A stretch of 64,000 bases of DNA from Belnapia mucosa (GTDB taxonomy: Bacteria; Pseudomonadota; Alphaproteobacteria; Acetobacterales; Acetobacteraceae). Location: NCBI RefSeq assembly GCF_016775475.1, contig NZ_JAEUXJ010000004.1, positions 434,001 through 498,000 of the forward strand. Direction: 5' to 3'. Position numbers and translations under genes: made by a program. Under the pieces are notes generated by a model, which worked only from the letters and a program-made list of their open reading frames with translations, did no database searches and was not told where the DNA came from. Of this stretch, positions 1-8,224 are shown piece by piece (the first letter of the stretch is position 1; each line of letters begins with the position of its first letter).

Positions 1-215
1 TCAGCCTGGATGTGAAGCTTCCCGGCGGGATGGATGGCATCGGCGTCGCTGCCTGGCTGCGCGACCGGGCCGGGCCGCCCTTCCTCTTCGTCACCGGCTC
101 CGGCGACCCGGCCTCCCGCGCCCGATGCGAGGCGGCGGGTCCGCTGGCGATCCTGCAGAAGCCGGTCGATCCCGTAGCGCTGGAGCGGGTGCTGGCCGGG
201 GTGCGGCGGGGTTAG
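1..215 (+). CDS. Response regulator receiver domain, 3' fragment
   Basis: Only the last ~70 codons are in the window; the gene enters from the left edge. Visible receiver-domain landmarks are the phospho-acceptor Asp in LDVKLPGG, the conserved Thr in FVTGSG and the conserved Lys in LQKPVDP. The protein ends shortly after the receiver fold, so it is either a stand-alone CheY-like regulator or the C-terminal receiver of a hybrid histidine kinase. The TAG stop is the first three bases of a palindromic repeat that recurs downstream of prfC. Its partner kinase is not visible here. Confidence 0.8.
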   Translation, partial: SLDVKLPGGMDGIGVAAWLRDRAGPPFLFVTGSGDPASRARCEAAGPLAILQKPVDPVALERVLAGVRRG

Positions 216-320
216 AGCATTTTCAAGTCCGGCGTGTCCGCCCGACGACTCGGAAAATGCGACCAAACAACACGCTAGACCGCTTTCACTTGTGCGCAGC
301 GCAGGTGAAAGCGGTCTAGC
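213..320. repeat. Palindromic intergenic repeat, copy 1 (two hairpins)
   Basis: Two adjacent inverted repeats: hairpin A at 217-260 (outer arms GCATTTTC / GAAAATGC) and hairpin B at 274-320 (GCTAGAC... / ...GTCTAGC). Nearly the same sequence recurs at 44300-44405. The shared part begins with the TAG stop of the upstream gene, and the right arm of hairpin B contains the stop codon of the opposing ppc-like gene. It resembles the abundant extragenic palindromes of alphaproteobacteria in layout; mobility or a terminator role is inference. Confidence 0.8.
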
Positions 321-3093
321 CAAAGGCCCCGACCTCATGGGTGATCGCCGCGCCGCATTCGCGGACCAGGGCGAAATACCGTGCCATGGGCTGGAACAGC
401 GCGGCATGTTCCGAGGCATAGCTCAGCCCCTCCCGCGGCGGCGCCGGCTCGCCGAATTCCAGGCCGATCACCGGGCCCGGCGCGGCCGGGAAGACCTCCT
501 CCAGCAGCTTCAGCGCCGGCTCGACATCGAGCTGGAGGATGCGCAGCACCAGCGCCTCCCGCGTCGCGCCATGGCGGGGGGAGAAGTCGGGCACCCGCAC
601 CGCCAGCAGCCAGATGCGATGGATCAGGGCAAGGCGCAGCGCATGCAGCAGCACCAGCCGGTCCCCCATCGCCGGCAGGTCCGGCCAGGCATGGCGCAGC
701 GCCAGATGATCCGCCTGGAGCCGGCGGAACAGCCGCCGCACCGGCGCGTCGAGATCGAGCACCTCCACCGCCGTGGCGACGCCGAGCAGCTCCTCCCGCC
801 GGCCCGGGCGGCGGGTGAAGCCGGCGCGGTCCAGCCAGGGGCCGGGATCGAGCGTATCCACCACCGCCCGCAGCACCCCGATATCCGAGCAGGCCGCCGC
901 CCGTGCCGCCATGGCCAGGGCGCGCGCGAAGCGGGGCGAGCGGGCGCGCAGATCGGCGAAGGCGTCCGGGTTGGCGGTGGCGGCGGCGCCCAGCCCGTGC
1001 AGCGTATTCGCCATCCAGCCAAGCTGCTGGAGGATGGCGTTGTTAGGGATGGCACGGAGCTGGGAGGGATGGCTGATCCGGATCGGCCCCGCCAGCCCAT
1101 CCGCCTGCCGCACCGCGGGGCGGGAGCCGGTGCGGTCGAGCAATCCCGGCCCGAAGGCGCCGAGCAGCGCGGCATAGCCGGGATCGGCGACCAGCGCCTG
1201 CATCTCCCGCCGGACGGTGGCGAAGAAATCCGCCACGTAATCGGCCTCGGCATAGACCGGGTCGGCGACCTTGCCGGGGGGCGCGAAGGCGTGGCGGGCG
1301 ATGCCGGCAATGGTCGCGCGCGCCAGCGCCGGGGTGCCGAAGAGCAGGTAGCCATCGCCCCCCTGGAAGGCCGTCTCCTCCCGCAGCCGGAGCCCGGCGC
1401 GGTCGAGCGCGGCGCGCGCCTGGGGCGGCGAGAGATAGGCGAGCCGGTCAGCCAGGCTGTCCGGATGGCCGCCGCGGCCGACGCTCTCGCCATGGGTGTC
1501 GAACAGCACCACCTCGATGCCGTCCAGCTTGTGGCGGCGGAGCAGTTCCACCAGCCGCAGCTTCAGCCGCTCCGCCAGGTAGCTGCCGGCGAGCTGGCCG
1601 ACATAGCGGCCACTGTCCGAGTAGCCGAATTGGAGGCAGAGCCGGCCATGGGCGCGCAGGTAGTCGCGGTAGTGCGGACTGCGCAGCGCCTCCTCCAGCA
1701 CCCGCTCGCCGCGATCCAGCGCCTCGGCGGTCTCGAACAGGGGCGAGAGCTCCACCGCCATCTCGGCGCCGAAGCGCCGCGCCAGCCAGAGGGCGGCGAG
1801 CAGGGTGTAGCCGGTCTCGGTCTCGGCGATCAGGAAGCGGATGGGCGCGCTGCCATCCACATGCTTGGCGATCTGGGCGCAGACCAGCATCAGCCGCGCC
1901 GCGCTCGCCTGTTCCGCCAGCAGCGCGCCGAAATCCACCGGCAGGGGCTGGACCTCGGCCAGCGCCTCGTTGATCTCGGCCAGCAGGCCGCGGCGCTGCG
2001 CCATGTCCTCGGCGCTGGCCTGGAGGCCGAGGCGCTGGCGGACGGCATTGTGCAGCTGGGCGGCGTTCAGCCGCACATGGGTATGGGCCAGCGCCAGCCC
2101 ATGCGCCGCGAGCCCGGCCCGCGCCACTGCGAGGTCGAGCCGCGCCGCATCGTCCGGCGCGGCGGCGATGGCGGCGGGGAAGAGCGCCATCAGCGGCTCG
2201 GTCGAGGTCATCGCCGCCTCGCGCCGCTCGATCAGCACCCGGGCCATGGCCTGCACCGCCTCCGGCTCCGGCCGCTCCGGCACGGCGGCGAGCTGCGCCT
2301 CGACCGCGGCCAGCGCCTCACCGGTGCGGGCGGCAAGCGGGGCGGCGACCTCGCCGAGTTCGGCGAACTGCCCGGCCAGGCGTTCGAGCTGGAGGCGCTT
2401 CATCGTGAGCCGCAGCCGCAGCGTGTCCCACCAGCCGATATCGGTGCGGCCATCGGTGTCGTAGCCGACCCAGCTCGCCAGCAGGATCGGGCGGGGGACG
2501 AGCCCCGTCCAGCGATCGGGCCAGACGGCACGGGCGGCGCGCAGCAGCTCGGCGGTCAGCGTATCGATCGCGTCGCGGCCGCGGGCGATGGCGGCCACCG
2601 CCTGGCGGAACTCCTCGGCGAGGGTTGGCGCCGGCGGGCGGTGCGGCAGGCCGGCGGGGAAGGCGGCACCGCTCGCCGCCTCGGCCAGGGCGGTGCCGGT
2701 GGCGGGGGGCAGGGAGAAGGTCGGGTGGGCGGTGAAGACGGCGGCGAAGCGCGGCGTCTCCATCAGGGCGCGGTAATGCGCGAAGGGGACGGGGCTGTCC
2801 TCCGGGTCCGGGCGGACGAGGCGCGCCGCCAGCGCCGCCAGGTCCGGCACCCGGTCGGGCAGGCCGAGATAGGCGGTGAGGCGCCCGGCCCGCTCGCCGG
2901 CGGCGGCATCGGCGAGGGCCTGGATCATCCGCCCGAGGCTTTCGGGATCGAGCGCCCCGTCATCGATGCGGCGGCTGATCGCCAGCGCGATGAGCAGGAC
3001 CGGGTCGCCGAAGGGGTCATGCGCAGCGGCCGCCCGGGCTTCGCGCAGGCGGGCGAGGATGTCCTGGAGCGGATCGGGGGCGATATCGGGCAT
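316..3093 (-). CDS. Divergent phosphoenolpyruvate carboxylase homologue
   Basis: 925 aa, the usual PEPC length. Homology is clear from the TAHPT block (His ~123), PLFET, GYSDSG, GRGG and the GSRPA...LRAIP region. Classical PEPC adds bicarbonate to PEP to give oxaloacetate. Several catalytic motifs are altered: TAHPTE reads TAHPTFS, the SDSAKDAG block reads SDSGRYVG (Lys to Arg), the HGRGG part of the glycine loop reads THGES, GSWMGGDRDGNP reads ASWVGYDTDGRTD, and the conserved C-terminal NTG is absent. I chose ATG 3093 (MPDIAPDPLQ) because the extra upstream 55 residues look non-coding. Transcribed alone and leftward. It may be a low-activity or repurposed PEPC, so I give no gene symbol. Confidence 0.8.
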   Translation of the reverse strand: MPDIAPDPLQDILARLREARAAAAHDPFGDPVLLIALAISRRIDDGALDPESLGRMIQALADAAAGERAGRLTAYLGLPDRVPDLAALAARLVRPDPEDSPVPFAHYRALMETPRFAAVFTAHPTFSLPPATGTALAEAASGAAFPAGLPHRPPAPTLAEEFRQAVAAIARGRDAIDTLTAELLRAARAVWPDRWTGLVPRPILLASWVGYDTDGRTDIGWWDTLRLRLTMKRLQLERLAGQFAELGEVAAPLAARTGEALAAVEAQLAAVPERPEPEAVQAMARVLIERREAAMTSTEPLMALFPAAIAAAPDDAARLDLAVARAGLAAHGLALAHTHVRLNAAQLHNAVRQRLGLQASAEDMAQRRGLLAEINEALAEVQPLPVDFGALLAEQASAARLMLVCAQIAKHVDGSAPIRFLIAETETGYTLLAALWLARRFGAEMAVELSPLFETAEALDRGERVLEEALRSPHYRDYLRAHGRLCLQFGYSDSGRYVGQLAGSYLAERLKLRLVELLRRHKLDGIEVVLFDTHGESVGRGGHPDSLADRLAYLSPPQARAALDRAGLRLREETAFQGGDGYLLFGTPALARATIAGIARHAFAPPGKVADPVYAEADYVADFFATVRREMQALVADPGYAALLGAFGPGLLDRTGSRPAVRQADGLAGPIRISHPSQLRAIPNNAILQQLGWMANTLHGLGAAATANPDAFADLRARSPRFARALAMAARAAACSDIGVLRAVVDTLDPGPWLDRAGFTRRPGRREELLGVATAVEVLDLDAPVRRLFRRLQADHLALRHAWPDLPAMGDRLVLLHALRLALIHRIWLLAVRVPDFSPRHGATREALVLRILQLDVEPALKLLEEVFPAAPGPVIGLEFGEPAPPREGLSYASEHAALFQPMARYFALVRECGAAITHEVGAFG

Positions 3094-3350
3094 GGCGTGA
3101 TGTTGCACCTGCGAAGAAGCAGGGCGCCAGCCTCGAATGGCAGGAAGAGCGTGTTTCGGACAAAAGCGAGCGGAGGGCGGGTTCGGCCGGTTTCGGACAA
3201 AAGCGGTTGGGAGGCGGACGGGATAGAGGCCGGGTGGCGGACGGGCAGGATTGGGCATCGACCGGGCCTCCTGACGGGGACCGGAACAGTATCAGGATTT
3301 TGATCCTATTTCCAGGGCAAAGGGCCCTGCCATCCGGATAGCCTCCGGCG

Positions 3351-3797
3351 TCAGCGCCGGATCAGGACGACCCCGCCGATCAGCAACGCCACGCCAATCA
3401 GCCGCGTCACGTCGATCGGGCGCTGGGCGAGGCCGAGCCACCCGAAATGGTCGAAGGCCACCGAGGCCAGCATCTGGCCGGTGACGAGGAGGGCGATGAA
3501 GGTCGCGGCCCCGAGCTGCGGCACGAGCAGGATGGAGAGGCCGATGAAGATCGCGCCGAACAGGCCGCCGCTCCAGGCCCACCACGGGATGCGGGCCGCG
3601 ACGCCCACCGAAGGGATGGGGTCGCGCAAGGCGAGCGCGAGCAAGGCCATGCAGACAACCCCGACCAGATAGCTCACGAAGCCCGACCAGGCCGCCGAGC
3701 TCAGCGCCGTCCGCAGGTTGCTGTTCAGGACCTGCTGAACGACGATGCTCACCCCTGCCCCGATGGCGAGGAGAACGGGCAAGGCCAAGCCTGTCAT
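3351..3797 (-). CDS. DMT-superfamily DUF606/YdcZ-type membrane protein
   Basis: 148 aa with four to five predicted membrane helices (residues ~5-25, 35-55, 70-92, 96-115, 130-146). The N-terminal QQVLNSNLR and the GGLFGAIFIGLS segment fit the short half-size DUF606/YdcZ group of drug/metabolite transporters, which usually works as a dimer of two small subunits. No second small subunit is adjacent. It lies 17 bp downstream of the PaiB-like gene on the same strand and is probably co-transcribed with it. Substrate unknown. Confidence 0.8.
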   Translation of the reverse strand: MTGLALPVLLAIGAGVSIVVQQVLNSNLRTALSSAAWSGFVSYLVGVVCMALLALALRDPIPSVGVAARIPWWAWSGGLFGAIFIGLSILLVPQLGAATFIALLVTGQMLASVAFDHFGWLGLAQRPIDVTRLIGVALLIGGVVLIRR

Positions 3798-3814
3798 CTG
3801 TCGTCTGGTCGTCC

Positions 3815-4438
3815 TCAGCCCGGGATCAGTGCCGCCACCGCGCGGTCGGCAGGCTGGTCGCTCGCGGCGAGCCCGGCCGCGACGCCCGCCCGGTCCGCAG
3901 CATTCCGGTTCTGGCTCATCTTGCGCTTGCCCTCAATGCGGGTGATCGGCAGGCGCAGGCCGACGATCCCCTTCAGCTGCGCGCGGATGAACTCCGCGGG
4001 CGCGTCCGTGACGGCCCAGGGCTCGGCGCGGCGCTGTTCGTGCAGGTTGGTCAGCCGCGTGACAACCTCCAGCAGGCGGTCGGCATCCTCGAAGAACTCG
4101 GCCGGGCCATAGGCATGGACGGCGAGGTAGTTCCAGGTCGGCACGACTTTCCCATGCTCCCGCTTGGCCGGATAGAAAGCGGGGCTGACATAGGCCTCCG
4201 GTCCTATGAACAGCGCCATGGCGTCGCCCGCCGGCGGCAGCTTCCACTGCGGGTTCGCACGCGCGAGGTGGCCATAGAGCGTGCCGTAGGGGCCTTCTTC
4301 CGGCGCGAGGAAGAGCGGCAGCGGCGTGGCGATCAGGCCCTCCGCCGTGGCGGTGACGAGATTGGCCAGGCGCGCTTCCCGCATCGTGCCATGCAGGGCG
4401 GCGAGGTCATCCTCTCGGAAGGCGGGCGGGACATACAT
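3815..4438 (-). CDS. PaiB-type FMN-binding split-barrel protein
   Basis: 207 aa starting at MYVPPAFRED, the conserved N-terminus of the PaiB family. Other family landmarks are GTLYGHLARANPQW, AYVSPAFYPAK and VPTWNYLAVHAYG. The family has an FMN-binding split beta-barrel; PaiB of Bacillus was described as a negative regulator, while many homologues are probably enzymes. It is divergent from a MocR-type regulator 94 bp away, a frequent pairing that suggests the MocR protein controls it. A longer reading frame extends to 4591 but would overlap the MocR start, so I used ATG 4438. Confidence 0.85.
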   Translation of the reverse strand: MYVPPAFREDDLAALHGTMREARLANLVTATAEGLIATPLPLFLAPEEGPYGTLYGHLARANPQWKLPPAGDAMALFIGPEAYVSPAFYPAKREHGKVVPTWNYLAVHAYGPAEFFEDADRLLEVVTRLTNLHEQRRAEPWAVTDAPAEFIRAQLKGIVGLRLPITRIEGKRKMSQNRNAADRAGVAAGLAASDQPADRAVAALIPG

Positions 4439-4532
4439 GGGTGGGCCTCCTGGGCTGGCCTGGACCTTGCCCTCAAGCTGGACCACAAGGAACATCCAGT
4501 TTCCGGCAAAATCATTGGGCCAGTTCAGCGCC

Positions 4533-6041
4533 ATGGCACCAGACACCGCTGCCCAGGCACGGGTCACCTGGAGGATCGGCGAGGCGATCAAGGGCCGGAT
4601 CGCCAGCGGCCTGCTCGGGCCCGGCGCCCGCCTGCCCTCGACCCGGGCACTGGCGGCGGAGTGGGGCGTGTCACGGACGACGGTGACCGCCGCCTATGAG
4701 CAGCTGATCGCGGAGGGATATCTGGAGGCGCGGCAGGGTGCGCGGACCCGCGTGGCACAGGGCGTTGGCCCCGCGCCTCCCTCAGCAGCACCAGGCGGAG
4801 CGCCCGCGCCTCCCGAGCGCCTGTCCGCCTATGGCCGGCGGGTGGCAGCGTTCGACCTGCCACCCCTCGCCGACAGCGCCCGCATGGTGGCCGATTTCCG
4901 CTACGGGGACGTCGCCGGCGCCGACTTTCCCATGCTCGCCTGGAAGCGGGCCGTCGGCGCCGCCCTCCTGCGCCGCCGCCCGCGTCTCCGCTACGGCGAT
5001 CCGCAGGGCGCGCCGGAGCTCCGGACCGCCCTGCAGGGCTATCTGTGGCGGGCGCGCGGGCTGCGCTGCGAGGCGGAACAGATCGTCGTGGTGAACGGCT
5101 CGCAGCAGGGGCTCGATCTCTGCGCGCGGCTGCTGCTCGACCCCGGCGACCGGGTTCTCATGGAGAATCCCGGCTACATCCTGGCGCGCCAGGTTTTCCA
5201 GGCGGCCGGGGCGGAGGTCGTCCCCATCGGCGTGGACCGGGAGGGGATGCTGACCGGGGAACTGCCCGAGGCACGGCTCGCCTATGCGACGCCATCCCAT
5301 CAATTCCCGCTCGGCGGCATCCTGTCGGCCACGCGCCGGCGGGAGCTTCTGGCCTGGGCGCAGCGCAGCGGCGCCCATGTCATCGAGGACGACTACGACA
5401 GCGAATACCGCTTCGACATCGCCCCGGTCCCGCCGCTGCGGGCCCTGGATGACACCGGGCGGGTCATCTATCTCGGCACCGTCTCCAAGACGCTCTCGCC
5501 GAGGCTGCGCCTCGGCTATCTCGTCCTTCCCCCGGCGCTGCATCCGGCCTTCGCCAAGGCGAAGCGGTTGATGGACCGGCACACGCCCGACCTGGAACAG
5601 GAGGCCCTGGCGGATCTGATCGGGAGCGGTGCCTATGAGCGGCATGTCCGGCGCGTCCGCCGCCGGAATGGCGAACGCCGCGCCGCCCTGCTGGCCGCCC
5701 TCTCCGCCACCCTGGGCGATGCGGTGACCGTGGTCGGCGCCGATGCCGGGCTGCATGTCGTCATCTGGCTGAACCGGGTGCCGAGGGAGCAGGAGGAGGG
5801 TCTCCTGGCCCGGGCGCGGGATGCGGGCCTCGGCCTCTATCCCGTCACTCCGCTCTACGCCCCTGCCCCGCTGGCGGCCCGGCCTGGCGCGGCGGGGCTG
5901 GTGATGGGCTATGCCAGCCTCGATGAGCAGGCCATCCAGCGGGGGGTGCAGCGGCTTGGGGCCGTGCTGGAAGGCTTCGCCGCGGCAGGGGGTGATGCCC
6001 CGGCGCGCGGCGGGAAATGGCCGGATCAAGTCCGGCCATGA
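4533..6041 (+). CDS. MocR/PdxR-family PLP-dependent transcriptional regulator
   Basis: 502 aa. An N-terminal GntR-type winged helix (residues ~10-75, with LPSTRALAAEWGVSRTTV) is joined through a Pro/Ala-rich linker to a class I aminotransferase-like domain. The PLP lysine is visible in GTVSKTLSP, and the Asp/Tyr pair in EDDYDSEYRF. Family members sense PLP or an amino-acid ligand and control a divergent neighbour, here the PaiB-like gene. ATG 4533 (MAPDTAAQ) gives the normal domain boundary. An in-frame extension to 4326 would run through the promoter region and the PaiB N-terminus and is rejected. Confidence 0.9.
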   Translation: MAPDTAAQARVTWRIGEAIKGRIASGLLGPGARLPSTRALAAEWGVSRTTVTAAYEQLIAEGYLEARQGARTRVAQGVGPAPPSAAPGGAPAPPERLSAYGRRVAAFDLPPLADSARMVADFRYGDVAGADFPMLAWKRAVGAALLRRRPRLRYGDPQGAPELRTALQGYLWRARGLRCEAEQIVVVNGSQQGLDLCARLLLDPGDRVLMENPGYILARQVFQAAGAEVVPIGVDREGMLTGELPEARLAYATPSHQFPLGGILSATRRRELLAWAQRSGAHVIEDDYDSEYRFDIAPVPPLRALDDTGRVIYLGTVSKTLSPRLRLGYLVLPPALHPAFAKAKRLMDRHTPDLEQEALADLIGSGAYERHVRRVRRRNGERRAALLAALSATLGDAVTVVGADAGLHVVIWLNRVPREQEEGLLARARDAGLGLYPVTPLYAPAPLAARPGAAGLVMGYASLDEQAIQRGVQRLGAVLEGFAAAGGDAPARGGKWPDQVRP

Positions 6042-6053
6042 CGCGTGAAGCCC

Positions 6054-7190
6054 CTACCCCGCCAGGTTCCGCAGCGCCCCGCAGATCCGCTCCACCTGCT
6101 CATCCGTCAGCTCCGGATACATCGGCAGGCTGAACACCTCCTGCGAGGCCCGGGCCGTCTCGGCGCAGCCGGCGGGGCCGAGGGCGATGCGGCCCTCATA
6201 GGCGGATTGCTGATGGACCGGCACCGGGTAGTGGATGCCGGTGCCGACGCCATCGGCGCGCAGGCGGGACTGCATCGCGGCGCGGTCCGGGCTGCGCAGC
6301 ACATATTGGTGGAAGACATGCCCGGCATCGGCCCGCCGCGCCGGGGGCGAGAGCGGGCCGCCGGCCAGCGCCGCGTCATAGGCGGCGGCGATGGCCTGCC
6401 GGCGGGCATTGCCGTCATCCAGCCGCGGCAGCTTCACCCGCAGGATCGCCGCCTGGATCTCATCGAGCCGGCTGTTCACCCCGACCAGGGAGGAGACGTA
6501 GCGCTCCCGCCAGCCATATTGGCGGATGGCGCCGATGCGCTCGGCCAGTTCAAAGTCATCGGTCGCCAGCACGCCGCCATCGCCGAGCGCGCCGAGATTC
6601 TTGGTGGGATAGAGCGAGAAGGCGGCGGCGCGGCCGAGCGTGCCGAGCTTCCGCCCGCCGAGCGTCGCGCCATGCGCCTGGGCGCAATCCTCGATCAGCA
6701 CCACCCCGGCCCGCTCGCAGGCGGCCAGCATGGGGCCGAGGTCGCAGGCCTGGCCATAGAGGTGCACGGCGATGGCGGCGCGGATCGGCGGCAGGCCCGG
6801 CGGCGGGTCCTCCAGCACCGCGGCCAGCTCGTCCGGGTCCATGGTGTAGGTGTCGGGATCGATATCGAGCAGCAGCGGCGTGGCGCCCGCCATCTCGATC
6901 GCGGCGACGGTCGCAACCGCGGTGTGGGAGACGGTGGCGACGGTGCAGCCCGGGCCGATGCCGAGGCCCCGGAGGATCAGCGCCAGCGCATCCGTGCCAT
7001 TGGCGCAGCCGACGGCGCGGCTGGTGCCGAGCCAGGCGGCGAATTCCTGCTCGAAGGCCTCGCCCTCCTTACCGAGGATGTACCAGCCCGAGGCGAGGGC
7101 GCGGGCGACGGCGGCATCGATCTCGGCCTGCTGGGCGCGGTAGCCGGCGCCGGGATCGGCCTGGGCGATGATGCTGTTGGTGGCGTTCAT
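6054..7190 (-). CDS. DegT/DnrJ/EryC1-family nucleotide-sugar aminotransferase
   Basis: 378 aa. N-terminal GWYILGKEGEAFEQEFA and the PLP-lysine block SLYPTKNLGALGDGG identify the DegT/StrS fold. These enzymes transaminate keto-sugar nucleotides for surface polysaccharide or natural-product sugars. It follows the epimerase gene by 16 bp on the same strand, so the two very probably form one operon acting on one sugar nucleotide. ATG 7190 (MNATNSIIAQ) was chosen over the longer frame, which would overlap the epimerase gene. The exact sugar cannot be told. Confidence 0.9.
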   Translation of the reverse strand: MNATNSIIAQADPGAGYRAQQAEIDAAVARALASGWYILGKEGEAFEQEFAAWLGTSRAVGCANGTDALALILRGLGIGPGCTVATVSHTAVATVAAIEMAGATPLLLDIDPDTYTMDPDELAAVLEDPPPGLPPIRAAIAVHLYGQACDLGPMLAACERAGVVLIEDCAQAHGATLGGRKLGTLGRAAAFSLYPTKNLGALGDGGVLATDDFELAERIGAIRQYGWRERYVSSLVGVNSRLDEIQAAILRVKLPRLDDGNARRQAIAAAYDAALAGGPLSPPARRADAGHVFHQYVLRSPDRAAMQSRLRADGVGTGIHYPVPVHQQSAYEGRIALGPAGCAETARASQEVFSLPMYPELTDEQVERICGALRNLAG

Positions 7191-7206
7191 GACGGTGTCC
7201 TGCGGC

Positions 7207-8208
7207 TCAGGTGTAATCGGCCAGGCGGGTGCGGTACCAGTCGAGCGAGAGGGCCAGCCCCTCATCCAACCCAACCAGCGGCTGCCAGCCGGTCACGTCG
7301 CGGAAGGCATGGTCATCGGCGTGATAGCTGCCGATGTCGATGGGCGCGCGATCGGCGGGGAAGGATTTCACCAGGTAGTGACCACGGCCGCCATTGGCCC
7401 GGATCAGCCGGTCGGCAAGCTCGGTCAGGCTGGCGGGCGGGGAGCCGCCCAGGTTGAAGACGCGGCCCGCGACCTCCGGCCGCGCGGCCTGCTCGGCCGA
7501 GACCAGGAAGGCGCGCACCACGTCATCGACATAGGTGAGGTCGCGGAGCTGCTCGCCGCCCCAGACCTCGAAGGGCTCGTCCCTGAGGCACTGGCGAATC
7601 CAGATGCCGAGGAAGGTCTGGCGGGCATCGCGGATTCGCAGGCGCGGGCCGTAGCAATTGGTCAGCCGCAGCGAGACGACCGGGCGGCCGAGCACGCGCT
7701 GCTCCAGGAGCCAATACTGCTCGCCGGCCCATTTCGAGACGCCATTGGCGTCCGGCGGGTTGACCGGATGCAGCTCATTCACCGGGAGGTAGAGCGGGCG
7801 GCCGTAGAATTGCCGGGTGGAGGCATGGACGACGGTGGCCTGGGGCGCCGCCTCCCGCATCACCTGGATCAGCCGCACCTGGGAGACGGCGTTGATGGCG
7901 ATATCGGCCACCGGGTCCTTCTGGCCGCCCATATGGCTGGTCTGGGCCGCCATGTTGAACAGCACGTCGATATCCTGGCAGAGCGTGTTCAGCTCCACAT
8001 CGCGGATATCGCCCCGCACCAGCAGCACGCCGGCGCCTTCCAGATTGGCGATATTGGCGCCGCCATCCGTGAACATCGCATCCAGCGCCGTCACCCGCGC
8101 GCCGGCCGCGGAGAGCGCATGGCAGAGCGCGCTGCCCAGGAAGCCGGCGCCACCCGTCACCAGCACCCGCTTGCCTTGCCAGAAGGCCGCCCGTTCCGCC
8201 TCAGTCAT
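7207..8208 (-). CDS. Extended SDR NAD-dependent nucleotide-sugar epimerase/dehydratase
   Basis: 333 aa. The Rossmann motif VLVTGGAGFLGSAL is at residues ~15-28. The position of the catalytic YxxxK motif reads NGVSK, so Asn replaces the usual Tyr while Lys is kept. I recall NGxxK variants among polysaccharide-locus SDR proteins, so this may be a subfamily feature rather than damage. First gene of a two-gene operon with the DegT-type aminotransferase. Product and reaction are not assignable beyond nucleotide-sugar modification. Confidence 0.85.
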   Translation of the reverse strand: MTEAERAAFWQGKRVLVTGGAGFLGSALCHALSAAGARVTALDAMFTDGGANIANLEGAGVLLVRGDIRDVELNTLCQDIDVLFNMAAQTSHMGGQKDPVADIAINAVSQVRLIQVMREAAPQATVVHASTRQFYGRPLYLPVNELHPVNPPDANGVSKWAGEQYWLLEQRVLGRPVVSLRLTNCYGPRLRIRDARQTFLGIWIRQCLRDEPFEVWGGEQLRDLTYVDDVVRAFLVSAEQAARPEVAGRVFNLGGSPPASLTELADRLIRANGGRGHYLVKSFPADRAPIDIGSYHADDHAFRDVTGWQPLVGLDEGLALSLDWYRTRLADYT

Positions 8209-8224
8209 CGGTTCTATCCTCTAG

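Noticed and set aside
292..3303. Open frame of about 1000 codons opposite the PEPC-like gene
   Set aside because: Its translation is Arg/Gln/Gly-rich without any domain, while the opposite strand shows clear PEPC motifs. It is an effect of high third-position GC.
4438..4591. Upstream extension of the PaiB-like protein
   Set aside because: The extra N-terminal residues are not family-like and would overlap the divergent MocR start.
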